43,383 nt of DNA from CAZMRQ01 sp964568795 (GTDB lineage Bacteria; Pseudomonadota; Gammaproteobacteria; Comchoanobacterales; Comchoanobacteraceae): positions 1-43,383 of the forward strand of contig CAZMRQ010000007.1 of the NCBI GenBank assembly GCA_964568795.1, written 5' to 3'. This document shows positions 1 through 8,711 of this stretch, piece after piece. The notes under the pieces are model-generated. The model saw only the letters and a program-made list of their open reading frames with translations. It searched no databases and was not told the origin of the DNA. Numbering within the stretch: position 1 is the stretch's first letter; the number at the start of each line of letters is the position of its first letter. Position numbers and translations under genes: made by a program.

Positions 1-185
1 TGACCACCACGCTAGCCCAGAGCACTAGATACCTTTTGACAGTCAGGGTAGCAGAGCCTCTTAGCCCAGTAGCTTAGGATCCATATAGGATTTTTTGGGA
101 GAAAGGTCGAGCAAGAGAGATTTGAGTATATGAAATACCGTGGAGGACTCTGTTGTCTCAAAACCCCTGAACCCGCACAATCAAC

Positions 186-223
186 TTGACTCTCTATACA
201 CAAAAGGTTACAATTTATGTAAC
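186..223 (+). promoter_or_regulatory. Promoter and possible operator of first abiE pair
   Basis: TTGACT (186-191) and TACAAT (209-214) are separated by 17 bases, a good sigma-70 promoter. GTTAC (207-211) and GTAAC (219-223) form a short inverted repeat over the -10 element, and GTTAC recurs at 234-238 before the start codon. AbiEi antitoxins are known to repress their own promoters by binding inverted repeats, so this is a plausible operator, but the repeat is only five bases and could be chance. Confidence 0.55.
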
Positions 224-244
224 TTTCTGTGGAGTTACTGTGTT

Positions 245-793
245 ATGCAGTCAATAAAAACACTTACAAAGTGGCTATTGCATAATGCAAACCACCAGCA
301 TTACTTATTCACGCTATTTGATATGCGCCCGCTTTTCCCTCAAATGACTGACGCTGCTTTTAAGACCTTGATGAGTCGTGCTGTACGTACAGAATTACTG
401 GTTCGGCTTTGTCGAGGAGTCTACCTTTATAAGCCAGCTTTACCTAAAGATGGCTTACTTTTATATCACGCTGCTGCACTGCTTAGAGCTCATAGGTTCA
501 ACTATATTAGTTTAGAAACTGTTTTAAGCGATCTCGGAGTTATATCACAAGTCCCTTTGAACTCGATATCTATTATGTCCTCCGGTAGAAGCAACATGAT
601 TTCTTGTGGGGAATTTGGGACTATAGAGTTTATTCATACTAGGCAAGAGCCGAATCTTTTAATGCCGCACTTGACTTATGATCACAGTTGTGGTTTATGG
701 CGTGCAAATGTAAATCTGGCAATTAGAGATATGAAGGCTACTCGTAGAAACTGTGACTTAATAGATTGGAGCATTGTGAATGAACTTATTTGA
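245..793 (+). CDS. Type IV toxin-antitoxin system, AbiEi-family antitoxin
   Basis: A 182-residue protein with an N-terminal winged-helix region (about residues 20-65, ending in the typical CRGVYLY turn), as in AbiEi/DUF6088-type antitoxins. These proteins are known to repress their own operon and to neutralise the nucleotidyltransferase toxin without direct contact. The frame is open further upstream to 140, but that extension would run through the promoter at 186-214. ATG at 245, with GGAG at 231-234, is therefore preferred. The last 14 bases overlap the toxin gene, so the two are translationally coupled. The protein is shorter than the AbiEi_4 type found at 15853-16701 and is not obviously related to it. 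Confidence 0.8.
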   Translation: MQSIKTLTKWLLHNANHQHYLFTLFDMRPLFPQMTDAAFKTLMSRAVRTELLVRLCRGVYLYKPALPKDGLLLYHAAALLRAHRFNYISLETVLSDLGVISQVPLNSISIMSSGRSNMISCGEFGTIEFIHTRQEPNLLMPHLTYDHSCGLWRANVNLAIRDMKATRRNCDLIDWSIVNELI

Positions 794-1631
794 TCAATTA
801 GTTGATGAGGCGCTGATAAATCAACCGCATTTGTCTTCTCTAAGGGTTGTTGTTGAGAAAGAAATACTACATCATGATATATTGAGAGCATTAAGTAAAA
901 ATAAGTTGTTGACCAATCTTACTTTCATAGGTGGAACTTGTCTGAGGGCCTGTTATGGCGGTGTCAGGCTCAGTGAAGATTTAGACTTTACAGGTGGTAG
1001 TGACTTTTCGCGTCATAGTCTGTCAACAATGGGTGGCTGTTTAATAGAAAGCTTAAATGATAAATACGGTCTCCAGGTAACTGTGAGTGAGCCTGAAAAA
1101 GACAGCAAAAATGTGGATACTTGGAAAATAAAAATATTGACCAGGCCTAAACAAAGACATTTGCCTGCTCAAAGAATTAATATAGATATTTGTGCAGTAT
1201 CTTCTTACGAAAAGCAACCCATGATGTTGATTAATCCGTATGCCATTGATATGGGAACAAGTGGTCTCATCATTCAAGCGCAAAGCCGTGAGGAAATATA
1301 TACTGATAAATTACTTGCATTTGCGTTACGTCCAAATAAGATAAAATATCGAGATTTGTGGGACATTGTATGGTTGCATCAACAGGGATTAAAGCCAAAC
1401 TTTGGGCTGGTAATCAAAAAACTTGGAGAACGCTCGCTTACAAAGGAGTATTTTTCTAATCTATTTGAGCATCGCCTCATGTTACTCTCTCATGATGATC
1501 GCCTTGAAGTAGAGTTTAAAAAAGAGATGCACCGTTTTCTATCTTTAGAACAAATCAAAGAAACACTAAAGCAAGAGAACTTCTGGCCTTTTATCGTATA
1601 TTTAATGAGAAGCTTAGCTGGTTCTTTGTAA
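780..1631 (+). CDS. Type IV toxin-antitoxin system, AbiEii/AbiGii nucleotidyltransferase toxin
   Basis: 283 residues. The polymerase-beta-like nucleotidyltransferase signature is present: IGGTCLRACYG followed by LSEDLDF (about residues 50-71), where the aspartates bind metal and nucleotide. The family's later conserved elements are also visible: NIDICAV near 138, TDKLLAF near 175 and YRDLWDIVWL near 190. AbiEii-type toxins act by nucleotide transfer, and some family members modify the tRNA acceptor end. The target here is unknown. The gene overlaps its antitoxin and all recognisable motifs are intact, so it is probably functional. The pair lies just upstream of a hipA relic, which marks a toxin-antitoxin hotspot before recA. 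Confidence 0.85.
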   Translation: MNLFDQLVDEALINQPHLSSLRVVVEKEILHHDILRALSKNKLLTNLTFIGGTCLRACYGGVRLSEDLDFTGGSDFSRHSLSTMGGCLIESLNDKYGLQVTVSEPEKDSKNVDTWKIKILTRPKQRHLPAQRINIDICAVSSYEKQPMMLINPYAIDMGTSGLIIQAQSREEIYTDKLLAFALRPNKIKYRDLWDIVWLHQQGLKPNFGLVIKKLGERSLTKEYFSNLFEHRLMLLSHDDRLEVEFKKEMHRFLSLEQIKETLKQENFWPFIVYLMRSLAGSL

Positions 1632-1833
1632 TATGCGCAAACTGGGTGATGTTGCATTACATATGCTTCACTGTGCCTGGGCAGGGCTGTCATAACAATT
1701 TAGTAATATCACCCTAAAGACAGATCAAAAGTGTACACCCATGTCAGTAAAATCGAGACTGATTGTATGATAAGATATACAACTATCTTTGAATGTATGA
1801 GAAGGTAAGAGTAGAACGCCACACTTTTTAAGT

Positions 1834-2415
1834 TTGTATTTGTTCATGTTAGGCTGTAAACTTCACTTCTCAGGGGAGTATGACACTTTCCTTACCAAAC
1901 GATTTGACCGCAGCGATGCTGGCGAACGCCTCCACTTTGCCTCAGCCATGACTTTGTTGGGCAAAAAAGATGGTGATGGTGGCGACACGGGTGTCAGTTA
2001 TCTTGATTTGGTTGACTTCCTTGTTAAACACGGTGCACAAGTCAACCAAGACTTGGAGCAGCTCTGGCGTCGTATTGTTTTTTATATCTGTGTGTCTAAT
2101 ACAGATGATCACCTACGTAATCAGGGTTTTATGCTGACAGACAGGGGCTGGATTCTTTCTCCTGCTTACGACATGAATCCTGTCGCTACAGCGGGTGGTC
2201 TGTCTCTTAACATTTCAAAGGAAGATAATAGGCAAGACTTAGGGCTTGCAAAGAGCGTAGCGCTTTACTTCCGTGTTGAGGAAGAACACGCCGATATAAT
2301 CATAGATGAGGTCAAATCTGCTGTTCAAAGTTGGACAGCTCTGTCAAAAAAACTTTGTATTCCATCGCGTGAAATTAAGCGGATGAAAGGGGCGTTCCGA
2401 CATGCAGATGAATAA
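1834..2415 (+). pseudogene. hipA-like serine/threonine kinase toxin, 5'-truncated
   Basis: The 193-residue frame matches the C-terminal kinase half of HipA-family toxins: FLTKRFDRSDAG, SYLDLVDF, RRIVFYICVSNTDDHLRNQ and WILSPAYDMNP. The NTDDHLRN segment holds the catalytic aspartate and asparagine, and the AYDMNP segment the metal-binding aspartate. HipA proteins are normally about 400-440 residues. The N-terminal half and nucleotide-binding loop are missing, and the sequence upstream (1632-1833) shows no continuation in any frame I could follow. No hipB-like antitoxin is visible. The first dozen residues up to about 1875 do not resemble HipA and probably mark the deletion junction. An inactive remnant is the most likely reading. 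Confidence 0.8.
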
Positions 2416-2866
2416 AAAATGTTCGCGACAACATGGGGAGTAGCGGATGACATGGCTGCAATGGAATCTCTAAGTCAAACGCGCCAAGAGCAATACAAAG
2501 AGCTAAGAGAGACGCTTAGCCGTGCACCCAGATGTATTTTATCATGATACTCTCGCAGGTGTTGCAGTCTGAACATTTTGCTCCTAGGACTGGAATTTAA
2601 CTTTCCAGACAGTTATCGAGAAAATTGAGCCTAAATTACACTCAGGAGAAACTAAAAGTTCATTATTATTAGGGGATTATTGAAAGTTTTCTTTTTTGGT
2701 CGGGCTAAAGAAACTGCACTACCGATTTTGAGAGATTGAGCATAAAATAGGCGTATTTGAGCTTCGCATTTTTTTTATCCAAGGATTTGGGTATTATGTG
2801 TGACTAGGCATGGATTTTTTGTCCAGAAAGCAGTAGTATGTACATGTTCAAGATTATGGTAAGGCT
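2416..2866. other. Intergenic stretch upstream of recA with a 42-codon open frame
   Basis: An ATG frame runs from 2419 to 2547 (42 residues, MFATTWGVADDM at its start). A -1 shift near 2524 would continue it with RHPDVFYHDTLAGVAV, so it may be the frameshifted remnant of a small gene behind hipA. I do not recognise it. The rest is AT-rich and must contain the recA promoter, but I see no convincing -35/-10 pair and no CTGT-N8-ACAG LexA box. Confidence 0.3.
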
Positions 2867-3874
2867 ATGAGTGATGTAACTATCGATGCCAATAAGCAAA
2901 AAGCGCTTGATGTGGCAATGAAACAAATTGAGACTCAGTTTGGCAAGGGGTCCTTGATGAAACTGGGTGACTCAGGCGTTGATCAAGATATCACCAGTAT
3001 TTCAAGTGGGTCTATTGCATTGGATTCTGCATTAGGTATTGGGGGCTATCCCAAAGGACGTGTCGTCGAAATATATGGCCCAGAGTCCTCAGGTAAGACA
3101 ACCCTTACTCTCCATGCTGTGGCAGAATGTCAAAGACAAGGTGGTGTTGCAGCTTTTATTGACGCTGAACATGCTCTTGATCCCAAGTATGCTGAAAAGA
3201 TAGGTGTGAATATTGATGATCTGCTTGTTTCTCAGCCAGACAATGGTGAGCAGGCGTTAGAAATAACAGACATGCTTGTTCGATCAGGTGCTGTGGATAT
3301 TGTTGTTATTGATTCAGTAGCTGCACTAACACCTAAAAATGAAATAGAAGGTGAAATGGGAGACACTCATGTAGGTTTGCAAGCCAGGTTAATGTCACAA
3401 GCTCTGCGTAAGCTTACGTCGAATATCAAGCGTTCCAACACATTGGTCATATTTATCAACCAAATTCGCATGAAGATAGGTGTTATGTTTGGTAATCCGG
3501 AAACCACAACTGGCGGGAATGCTCTTAAGTTCTATGCGTCAGTTAGATTAGATATAAGAAGAATTGGTGCCTTAAAACGTGGTGATGAAGTTTATGGGAA
3601 TGAAACACGTGTTAAGGTTGTTAAAAATAAAATGGCCCCTCCATTTCGTCAGGCCGAATTTGATATCCTTTATAGCAAAGGGATATGCAAATTTGGTGAA
3701 ATGATTGATCTGGGAGTAAAGCACGGTGTTATGGATAAATCAGGTGCTTGGTATGGATACAAGGGAAAACGTCTAGGTCAAGGAAAGGATAACGTGCGCG
3801 CATTCCTTAAATCAAACCCCGAGATTGCTCAAGAAGTTGAAACTCAGGTGAGAGAGAAAATGCAGGCAAAATGA
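2867..3874 (+). CDS. recA: RecA recombinase
   Basis: A 335-residue RecA, the ATP-dependent strand-exchange protein of homologous recombination. Walker A GPESSGKT is at residues 71-78, followed by the Walker B region VVIDSVAAL, the loop L1/L2 neighbourhood (GEMGDTHVGLQAR and NQIRMKIGVMFGNPET) and the C-terminal domain. It ends at VREKMQAK, about 18 residues before the E. coli end, and lacks the acidic tail that moderates E. coli RecA. ATG at 2867 gives the standard N-terminus. Its stop overlaps the recX start (ATGA), so both are co-translated. No LexA operator is visible upstream, which agrees with the reported absence of LexA from Legionella-type genomes. Confidence 0.98.
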   Translation: MSDVTIDANKQKALDVAMKQIETQFGKGSLMKLGDSGVDQDITSISSGSIALDSALGIGGYPKGRVVEIYGPESSGKTTLTLHAVAECQRQGGVAAFIDAEHALDPKYAEKIGVNIDDLLVSQPDNGEQALEITDMLVRSGAVDIVVIDSVAALTPKNEIEGEMGDTHVGLQARLMSQALRKLTSNIKRSNTLVIFINQIRMKIGVMFGNPETTTGGNALKFYASVRLDIRRIGALKRGDEVYGNETRVKVVKNKMAPPFRQAEFDILYSKGICKFGEMIDLGVKHGVMDKSGAWYGYKGKRLGQGKDNVRAFLKSNPEIAQEVETQVREKMQAK

Positions 3875-4302
3875 GTGATCTGTTGAATAGAAAAGCGCTT
3901 GGCTACCTTGCTCGAAGGGAGCATAGTCGCTATGAGATTATTCAAAAACTTTCTCGTTTTGCAGATATCGACCAATGCGAGATTGTGGCAGATAGCATGA
4001 TTAAACTTGGTTATCAATCAGATGAACGCTTTGCTTTGTCACGGTTGCGTCACCGTGCAAGTCAGGGTTACGGGCCGTTCAAATGTGAGGTGGAGCTATT
4101 GCAACACCAAATCGACAAAGAGAGGGTGAGTCAGTTGATAGCAGATTATCCTTGGAAGGATGTGTGGCAGCAGCACTTAACAAAGTGCTCTGCAGCAACA
4201 GGAAGCCCAGCTTGGTTGCGTTATTGGCACCAGAGGGGGTTCTCATTGCATAGCATTAAACAGTGGATACAAGAGCAGGACAATACCCATGTGGACATAT
4301 GA
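3871..4302 (+). CDS. recX: RecX regulatory protein
   Basis: A 143-residue RecX, the small helical protein that binds RecA filaments and limits their activity. Family features are ALGYLARREHSRYEI at the N-terminus, and GYQSDERFALSRLRHRASQGYGP in the middle. It overlaps recA by four bases upstream and alaS by 14 bases downstream, as expected for a translationally coupled operon. The length is normal for the family. The C-terminal 30 residues are poorly conserved, as usual. Confidence 0.92.
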   Translation: MSDLLNRKALGYLARREHSRYEIIQKLSRFADIDQCEIVADSMIKLGYQSDERFALSRLRHRASQGYGPFKCEVELLQHQIDKERVSQLIADYPWKDVWQQHLTKCSAATGSPAWLRYWHQRGFSLHSIKQWIQEQDNTHVDI

Positions 4303-6874
4303 CCGACTTAGACAAACATTTCTTGACTATTTTATCGCCAATAAACATATTCATGTGCCAAGTGCATCACTGATCCCACAGGACGATCCTTCTTTGCTCT
4401 TTGTGAATGCAGGAATGGTTCCTTTTAAGCACTATTTTTTAGGGCAGGAGCAGCCTTCCTTCAAGCAAGCATGTAGTTCCCAACGCTGTTTACGTGTCGG
4501 AGGGAAGCACAATGATTTAGAACAAGTTGGTTTTACTTCCCGCCATCACACGCTTTTTGAAATGCTTGGCAATTTTAGTTTTGGTGATTACTTTAAGGAA
4601 CGGGCTATCTTATTGGCTTGGCAATTTATCACCAAAGAGCTAATGATTCCAGTTGATAAGCTCTATGTGACAGTGCATGAAAGTGATGACGAAGCGGAAG
4701 AAATCTGGCTAAAGGTCATTGGTTTGCCTGCAAGTCGTGTGATTCGTTGTGGTGATGCTGATAATTTTTGGATGATGGGGGAGATTGGTCCATGCGGTCC
4801 CTGCTCTGAAATATTTTATGATCATGGTCCTCAATGCCAGGGTGGACTGCCAGGGAGCGATGAGCAAGAGGGTGACCGGTATATGGAAATATGGAACTTG
4901 GTTTTCATGCAGTATGAAAAACAGGCTGACGGCACTGTCATAGATTTGCCGCACCCATCAGTCGATACGGGCATGGGTTTGGAGAGATTAGCAGCTGTTA
5001 TGCAAGGCGTTACTGATACGTATGATATCGATTTATTTAAAAAACTAATGGCAGTCATCAGATCATCCAGTCAGGTTGTTCTGCCAAAACATGCATTAAA
5101 AATACTTGTGGATCATTTGCGTGCAGTTATTTGGTTGATTGCTGATCAAGTCGTTCCTTCAAATGAAGGACGTGGCTACGTTCTTCGTCGCTTGCTAAGG
5201 CGCGCATGCCGACTTGCGTATCAGGCTGGGATGAAATTGCCTGGTTTGCACCAAATTATTCCAGATTTTTGTCTAATTTTAGAGAGTAAGAGCGGTCCAC
5301 TACATCAATATAGCCAGATTATCAAACAGCGGGTACAGCGGGAAGAAGAACAATTTGTGCGCACACTGTCTCAGGGGTTGTCTTTTTTAGATCAACACCG
5401 AGAAAGCAATAGCAGCAACCTTATTGATGGTGCTTTAGCATTCAAATTATATGATACTTTTGGTTTTCCAATTGATATCACAATGGACTATGCACGCGAA
5501 CATAATCTCAAGATTGACCAACAAGGCTTTGAAAAACATATGATGCAGCAGCGTCAGCGATCAAAGTCCTCGCAGGGCTTTAAAATGAAAAATGCTCGGA
5601 TTGATCATGGTGGTGCAGTAACAGACTTTCGAGGTTATGAATTTCTTGAAATGCCAGCAGTTGTCCAACAGCTATGGGCTTGCTCAGCTGACAATGTGTC
5701 TATTGATGAGTCAAAACGTGTCCAGGTTCTAAATAATGGTCAGAAAGGCATTGTTATTTTAGATCAAACCACATGTTATGCCGAAAGTGGTGGACAGGTG
5801 GGTGATCAAGGTTTAATCCTGCTAGATGGGTCACAATTTGATGTTGTTAATACAGTGGCTATGCAGGGTGCTATTTGTCATATAGGTCATGTCACGCAAG
5901 GGCAATTGCATGAAGGCGATGCTGTAAGCGTTCTAGTAGATCAGCAACGTCATCAGACTGTTCTTAATCATTCAGCTACTCATCTGCTTCATGCAGCACT
6001 TAGAGCTATTGTTGGTATGCATGTACTGCAAAAAGGCTCACTTGTTGAGCCGAAACGACTGCGTTTCGATTTTGCTCATCACCAGCCATTAACTCAAGAA
6101 GAAATCTTTGCTGTTGAGCAGTATGTTAATGAAATAATACGTACTAATATACCTGCACAGATTGATAGCATGCCTCTTGCTAAGGCTATGGAAACTAACG
6201 CTATAGCATTGTTTGGTGAAAAGTATTCTGATCCGGTACGTGTTGTCAAGTTTGCAGATGTATCTGTTGAGCTGTGTGGGGGCACCCATGTCCCTGCAAC
6301 GGGCGACATTGGCTGCTTCAAAATTGTTACTGAAACTGCTGTAGCAGCAGGTGTTCGACGTATTGAGGCAGTCACGGGTGCGGCTTGTGTTTCTTGGTGG
6401 CAGTCACAGCAACAACAGTTACAAAGCATCGAGAAATCTCTCAAGTTGCCTCTGAGTCAAATTGAACAACATTATCGGGACCTCAAAGCAGAAGTGAAAA
6501 TGCTTAAAGAAAAGCACTCTCAAGCACAGATCAATGCACATGAGAAATGGCTTGCAGGTCAACTGTTGGCAAATAAGCCATACGTCGTGGCATATGTTGA
6601 AGGGCAAAACTCCAAAGGTTTAATGCAATTATGTGATCGTTTGTTGCAGGGTGATATTCGGCTTGTTTGCTTGCTTACTGGTAAGGCTGGGTCATTTCAA
6701 TATGTTGCTGCATCTGATGAAAATGCAGTTATGACAGCTAAGCAGCTACTTAGCAAGCTATCAAAGCAGATGGCTATCTCAGGTGGTGGCAGAGATCAGC
6801 GTGTTCAGGGCGTGGTAAAAGAAGGCTTATCAGCAGAGCAACTGGTTAAGCAAATAGAAGATCAAGTCAGATGA
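4289..6874 (+). CDS. alaS: Alanyl-tRNA synthetase
   Basis: 861 residues, close to the usual 870-880. The class II catalytic domain starts at once (RQTFLDYFIANKHIHVPSASL, then NAGMVPFK and RHHTLFEMLGNFSFGDYFK). The editing domain carries the HxxxH zinc motif (H561, H565) and the CGGTH motif (C663, H667), which clear mischarged Ser- and Gly-tRNA(Ala). A coiled-coil and the DHHA1-type C-terminal domain (SGGGRDQRVQG) complete the protein. It overlaps recX by 14 bases and the aspartokinase by four (ATGA). The recA-recX-alaS order is shared with E. coli and other gammaproteobacteria. Confidence 0.97.
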   Translation: MWTYDRLRQTFLDYFIANKHIHVPSASLIPQDDPSLLFVNAGMVPFKHYFLGQEQPSFKQACSSQRCLRVGGKHNDLEQVGFTSRHHTLFEMLGNFSFGDYFKERAILLAWQFITKELMIPVDKLYVTVHESDDEAEEIWLKVIGLPASRVIRCGDADNFWMMGEIGPCGPCSEIFYDHGPQCQGGLPGSDEQEGDRYMEIWNLVFMQYEKQADGTVIDLPHPSVDTGMGLERLAAVMQGVTDTYDIDLFKKLMAVIRSSSQVVLPKHALKILVDHLRAVIWLIADQVVPSNEGRGYVLRRLLRRACRLAYQAGMKLPGLHQIIPDFCLILESKSGPLHQYSQIIKQRVQREEEQFVRTLSQGLSFLDQHRESNSSNLIDGALAFKLYDTFGFPIDITMDYAREHNLKIDQQGFEKHMMQQRQRSKSSQGFKMKNARIDHGGAVTDFRGYEFLEMPAVVQQLWACSADNVSIDESKRVQVLNNGQKGIVILDQTTCYAESGGQVGDQGLILLDGSQFDVVNTVAMQGAICHIGHVTQGQLHEGDAVSVLVDQQRHQTVLNHSATHLLHAALRAIVGMHVLQKGSLVEPKRLRFDFAHHQPLTQEEIFAVEQYVNEIIRTNIPAQIDSMPLAKAMETNAIALFGEKYSDPVRVVKFADVSVELCGGTHVPATGDIGCFKIVTETAVAAGVRRIEAVTGAACVSWWQSQQQQLQSIEKSLKLPLSQIEQHYRDLKAEVKMLKEKHSQAQINAHEKWLAGQLLANKPYVVAYVEGQNSKGLMQLCDRLLQGDIRLVCLLTGKAGSFQYVAASDENAVMTAKQLLSKLSKQMAISGGGRDQRVQGVVKEGLSAEQLVKQIEDQVR

Positions 6875-8037
6875 TCACAGATCACATACACATATGCAAG
6901 TTTGGTGGTAGCACCCTTACATCATTGAGTGATATTAATCACCATGCAAAGAGAATAGTTGAGATGAGTCAACCTGTCATTGTAGTTGTTTCAGCAATGA
7001 AGGGGCAAACAGATGCAATGACATCTCAAGCTAATCAACTGACAAAGAATGTACACGCACGCGAGATGGCGGCACTTACCGTCACTGGTGAGCAGCAAAC
7101 GGCAGCTTTAATGGCTATGGCCTTGATTGAACATGGTCGTGAAGCTCAATCATTATCTGCATGGCAATGTGGTCTAAAAGCATCAGGCCATTTCTTGAAT
7201 GCTGTGCCTGAATCGCTTCATGTTGATAAATTAAAATCACTGCTTAAAAAAAACATTATTCCAGTTGTAACGGGATTTCAAGCTATTGACAATGATTCAT
7301 ATGCTACATTAGGTCGGGGCGGCTCAGATACTACAGCTGTCTTTATTGCTGCTCAGTTAGGTGTGCGTTCATGCACTTTTTACAAAGATGTTCATGGATT
7401 GTACTTGGCTGATCCTAATTTACTCCCCTGTCCAGCTGTGCAGCCAGAAGTGTCCTACCATGAAATGTTAGAGGCAGCAGCACTGGGGGCAAAAATTATC
7501 GAAAGACAGGCAGTATTGTATGCTATGCGTCACCTTATAGCTATTCATATTAAACATGCATTCATTGAGGGAGATGGAACAATGTTAAGAGAAAAATCAC
7601 GTCAGATGGGGATCCAATGTATTGCGCATTCAGAACATCAGCATCTCATTATGATTGTTAGTGAGGACCTTGATGCAGGTAAAAATTACCTACAGAAGCT
7701 TACTGAATGCTGTGCCTCTCCGAGACTTTTGCAATACCGCTTAGAAGACAATAAGTATAGTTGGCTGATTGCTTGTCAAATGAAATCCAAACTGCCTGAT
7801 TTTACCGGTCAAGGTCATACTGAAGTTCGCTCTGGCCTGGTAGCTGTATCGGTGGTTGGTTGGAACTTGCGTTCTTCGCCATGTTTAGTGAATGAATATT
7901 TGCAATTGTTGATGAGCCAAGGCATCAGGGTACAAGAGCATATCTTGGCTGAGATTAGCATGACAATGTGGCTTCCACAAGTGCAATGTTGCCAAACTGT
8001 TAAAATACTATCTGATTGCATAATACAGCACGCTTGA
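6871..8037 (+). CDS. lysC: Aspartokinase
   Basis: A 388-residue aspartate kinase, the first step from aspartate to lysine, threonine, methionine and diaminopimelate. The amino-acid kinase domain shows CKFGGSTL (residues 9-16), VVVSAMKGQTDAM, GRGGSDTTAVFIAAQLG and TFYKDVHGLYLADPN, then the MLEAAALGAKIIE helix. The C-terminal third should hold two ACT domains. The second is clear (LVAVSVVGWNLRSSP), while the first (LIMIVSEDLDAGKNYLQ) is weakly conserved, so feedback control may differ from the textbook enzyme. It is slightly shorter than typical (about 400-410). ATGA overlap with alaS puts it in the recA operon, an arrangement also known near csrA in Legionella/Coxiella-type genomes. The isoenzyme class cannot be fixed from sequence alone. 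Confidence 0.9.
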   Translation: MITDHIHICKFGGSTLTSLSDINHHAKRIVEMSQPVIVVVSAMKGQTDAMTSQANQLTKNVHAREMAALTVTGEQQTAALMAMALIEHGREAQSLSAWQCGLKASGHFLNAVPESLHVDKLKSLLKKNIIPVVTGFQAIDNDSYATLGRGGSDTTAVFIAAQLGVRSCTFYKDVHGLYLADPNLLPCPAVQPEVSYHEMLEAAALGAKIIERQAVLYAMRHLIAIHIKHAFIEGDGTMLREKSRQMGIQCIAHSEHQHLIMIVSEDLDAGKNYLQKLTECCASPRLLQYRLEDNKYSWLIACQMKSKLPDFTGQGHTEVRSGLVAVSVVGWNLRSSPCLVNEYLQLLMSQGIRVQEHILAEISMTMWLPQVQCCQTVKILSDCIIQHA

Positions 8038-8114
8038 AAATATTGGAGTAGCTCTAAGCATCAAGAAATAATAACTTTTTTCAAAAAAACTCTATCAATT
8101 TATGCAATTGTGTA

Positions 8115-8125
8115 TATAATATAAT
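8115..8125 (+). promoter_or_regulatory. Candidate -10 region of csrA
   Basis: Two overlapping perfect TATAAT hexamers (8115-8120 and 8120-8125) lie 48-58 bases before the csrA start in a very AT-rich stretch. No good -35 hexamer is found at the right distance. The 135-base gap after the aspartokinase stop suggests csrA is not only read through from the recA operon. Confidence 0.45.
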
Positions 8126-8172
8126 CATGTGTAGCAGCATGCATAGTAATAATGAGGTAATGGAGAGGAACA

Positions 8173-8388
8173 ATGTTAATACTAACAAGAAGGGTGGGTG
8201 AGACATTAATCATCGGCGATAATAAAACGAGAGTCACTGTATTAGGGGTGAGAGGTCACCAAGTTAGAATTGGGGTAGATGCTCCTCGTGATGTATCTGT
8301 TCACCGTGAAGAAGTCTATCACCGTATTCAAAATGAAAAGAATAGCGATGGTGATAATGACAATGATGTATTCATAGATGATGATTAA
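8173..8388 (+). CDS. csrA: Carbon storage regulator CsrA
   Basis: A 71-residue CsrA, the dimeric RNA-binding protein that controls translation and stability of mRNAs carrying GGA motifs. In Legionella and Coxiella it governs the switch between replicative and transmissive phases. LTRRVGETLIIG at residues 4-15 and VSVHREEVY at 41-49 carry the two RNA-binding surfaces (Arg45 corresponds to E. coli Arg44). GAGGAAC before the ATG is a strong ribosome-binding site. Compared with the 61-residue E. coli protein there is a one-residue insertion near position 17-20 and an Asp-rich tail after residue 57 (DGDNDNDVFIDDD). The position after alaS is conserved. Confidence 0.97.
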   Translation: MLILTRRVGETLIIGDNKTRVTVLGVRGHQVRIGVDAPRDVSVHREEVYHRIQNEKNSDGDNDNDVFIDDD

Positions 8389-8711
8389 GTGACAGCTAAA
8401 TCATCCACATGAAAAAAAATGGAATGCTCATGGGCAGTTTTCATGTCATATTAATATTGAATCATTGGGTCTACTTCGTTCATGAGTAGACTTTGAAAAT
8501 AAATAATATAATATCAACTCAGTTTTTAATGAAATATAAATTACGCGGATTGTATCTGTGGGGGCGCTAATGTTATTGTTGAATTCATTTGAGGATTGAC
8601 ATACAATCACGGTGAACACCTGATTTTATTAGTGTAGTCTAATTATCATCCTCTGCTATAGATAGAAATTATACGCAGCTGAGTTTATATGAAATTAAAA
8701 GGAGAAGCCTT
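8389..8711. other. Intergenic stretch after csrA, weak hairpin
   Basis: A 7-bp inverted repeat (GTCTACT at 8469-8475 and AGTAGAC at 8485-8491, 9-base loop) may end the csrA transcript, but no T-run follows. The rest is AT-rich leader for the next gene; AGGAG just before 8712 is its ribosome-binding site. No RNA gene is recognised. Confidence 0.35.

Noticed and set aside
12..203. A 63-codon minus-strand frame at the left edge
   Set aside because: No ribosome-binding site, no family resemblance, and it overlaps the probable abiE promoter region.
140..244. Upstream extension of the first AbiEi antitoxin
   Set aside because: It would be translated from within the promoter (-35 at 186, -10 at 209), and the extension does not resemble the family.
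1632..1833. Possible insertion sequence at the hipA truncation point
   Set aside because: No terminal inverted repeats, target duplication or transposase fragment could be recognised.
6089..6607. Several minus-strand frames opposite alaS
   Set aside because: They mirror the reading of a highly conserved gene and have no independent support.
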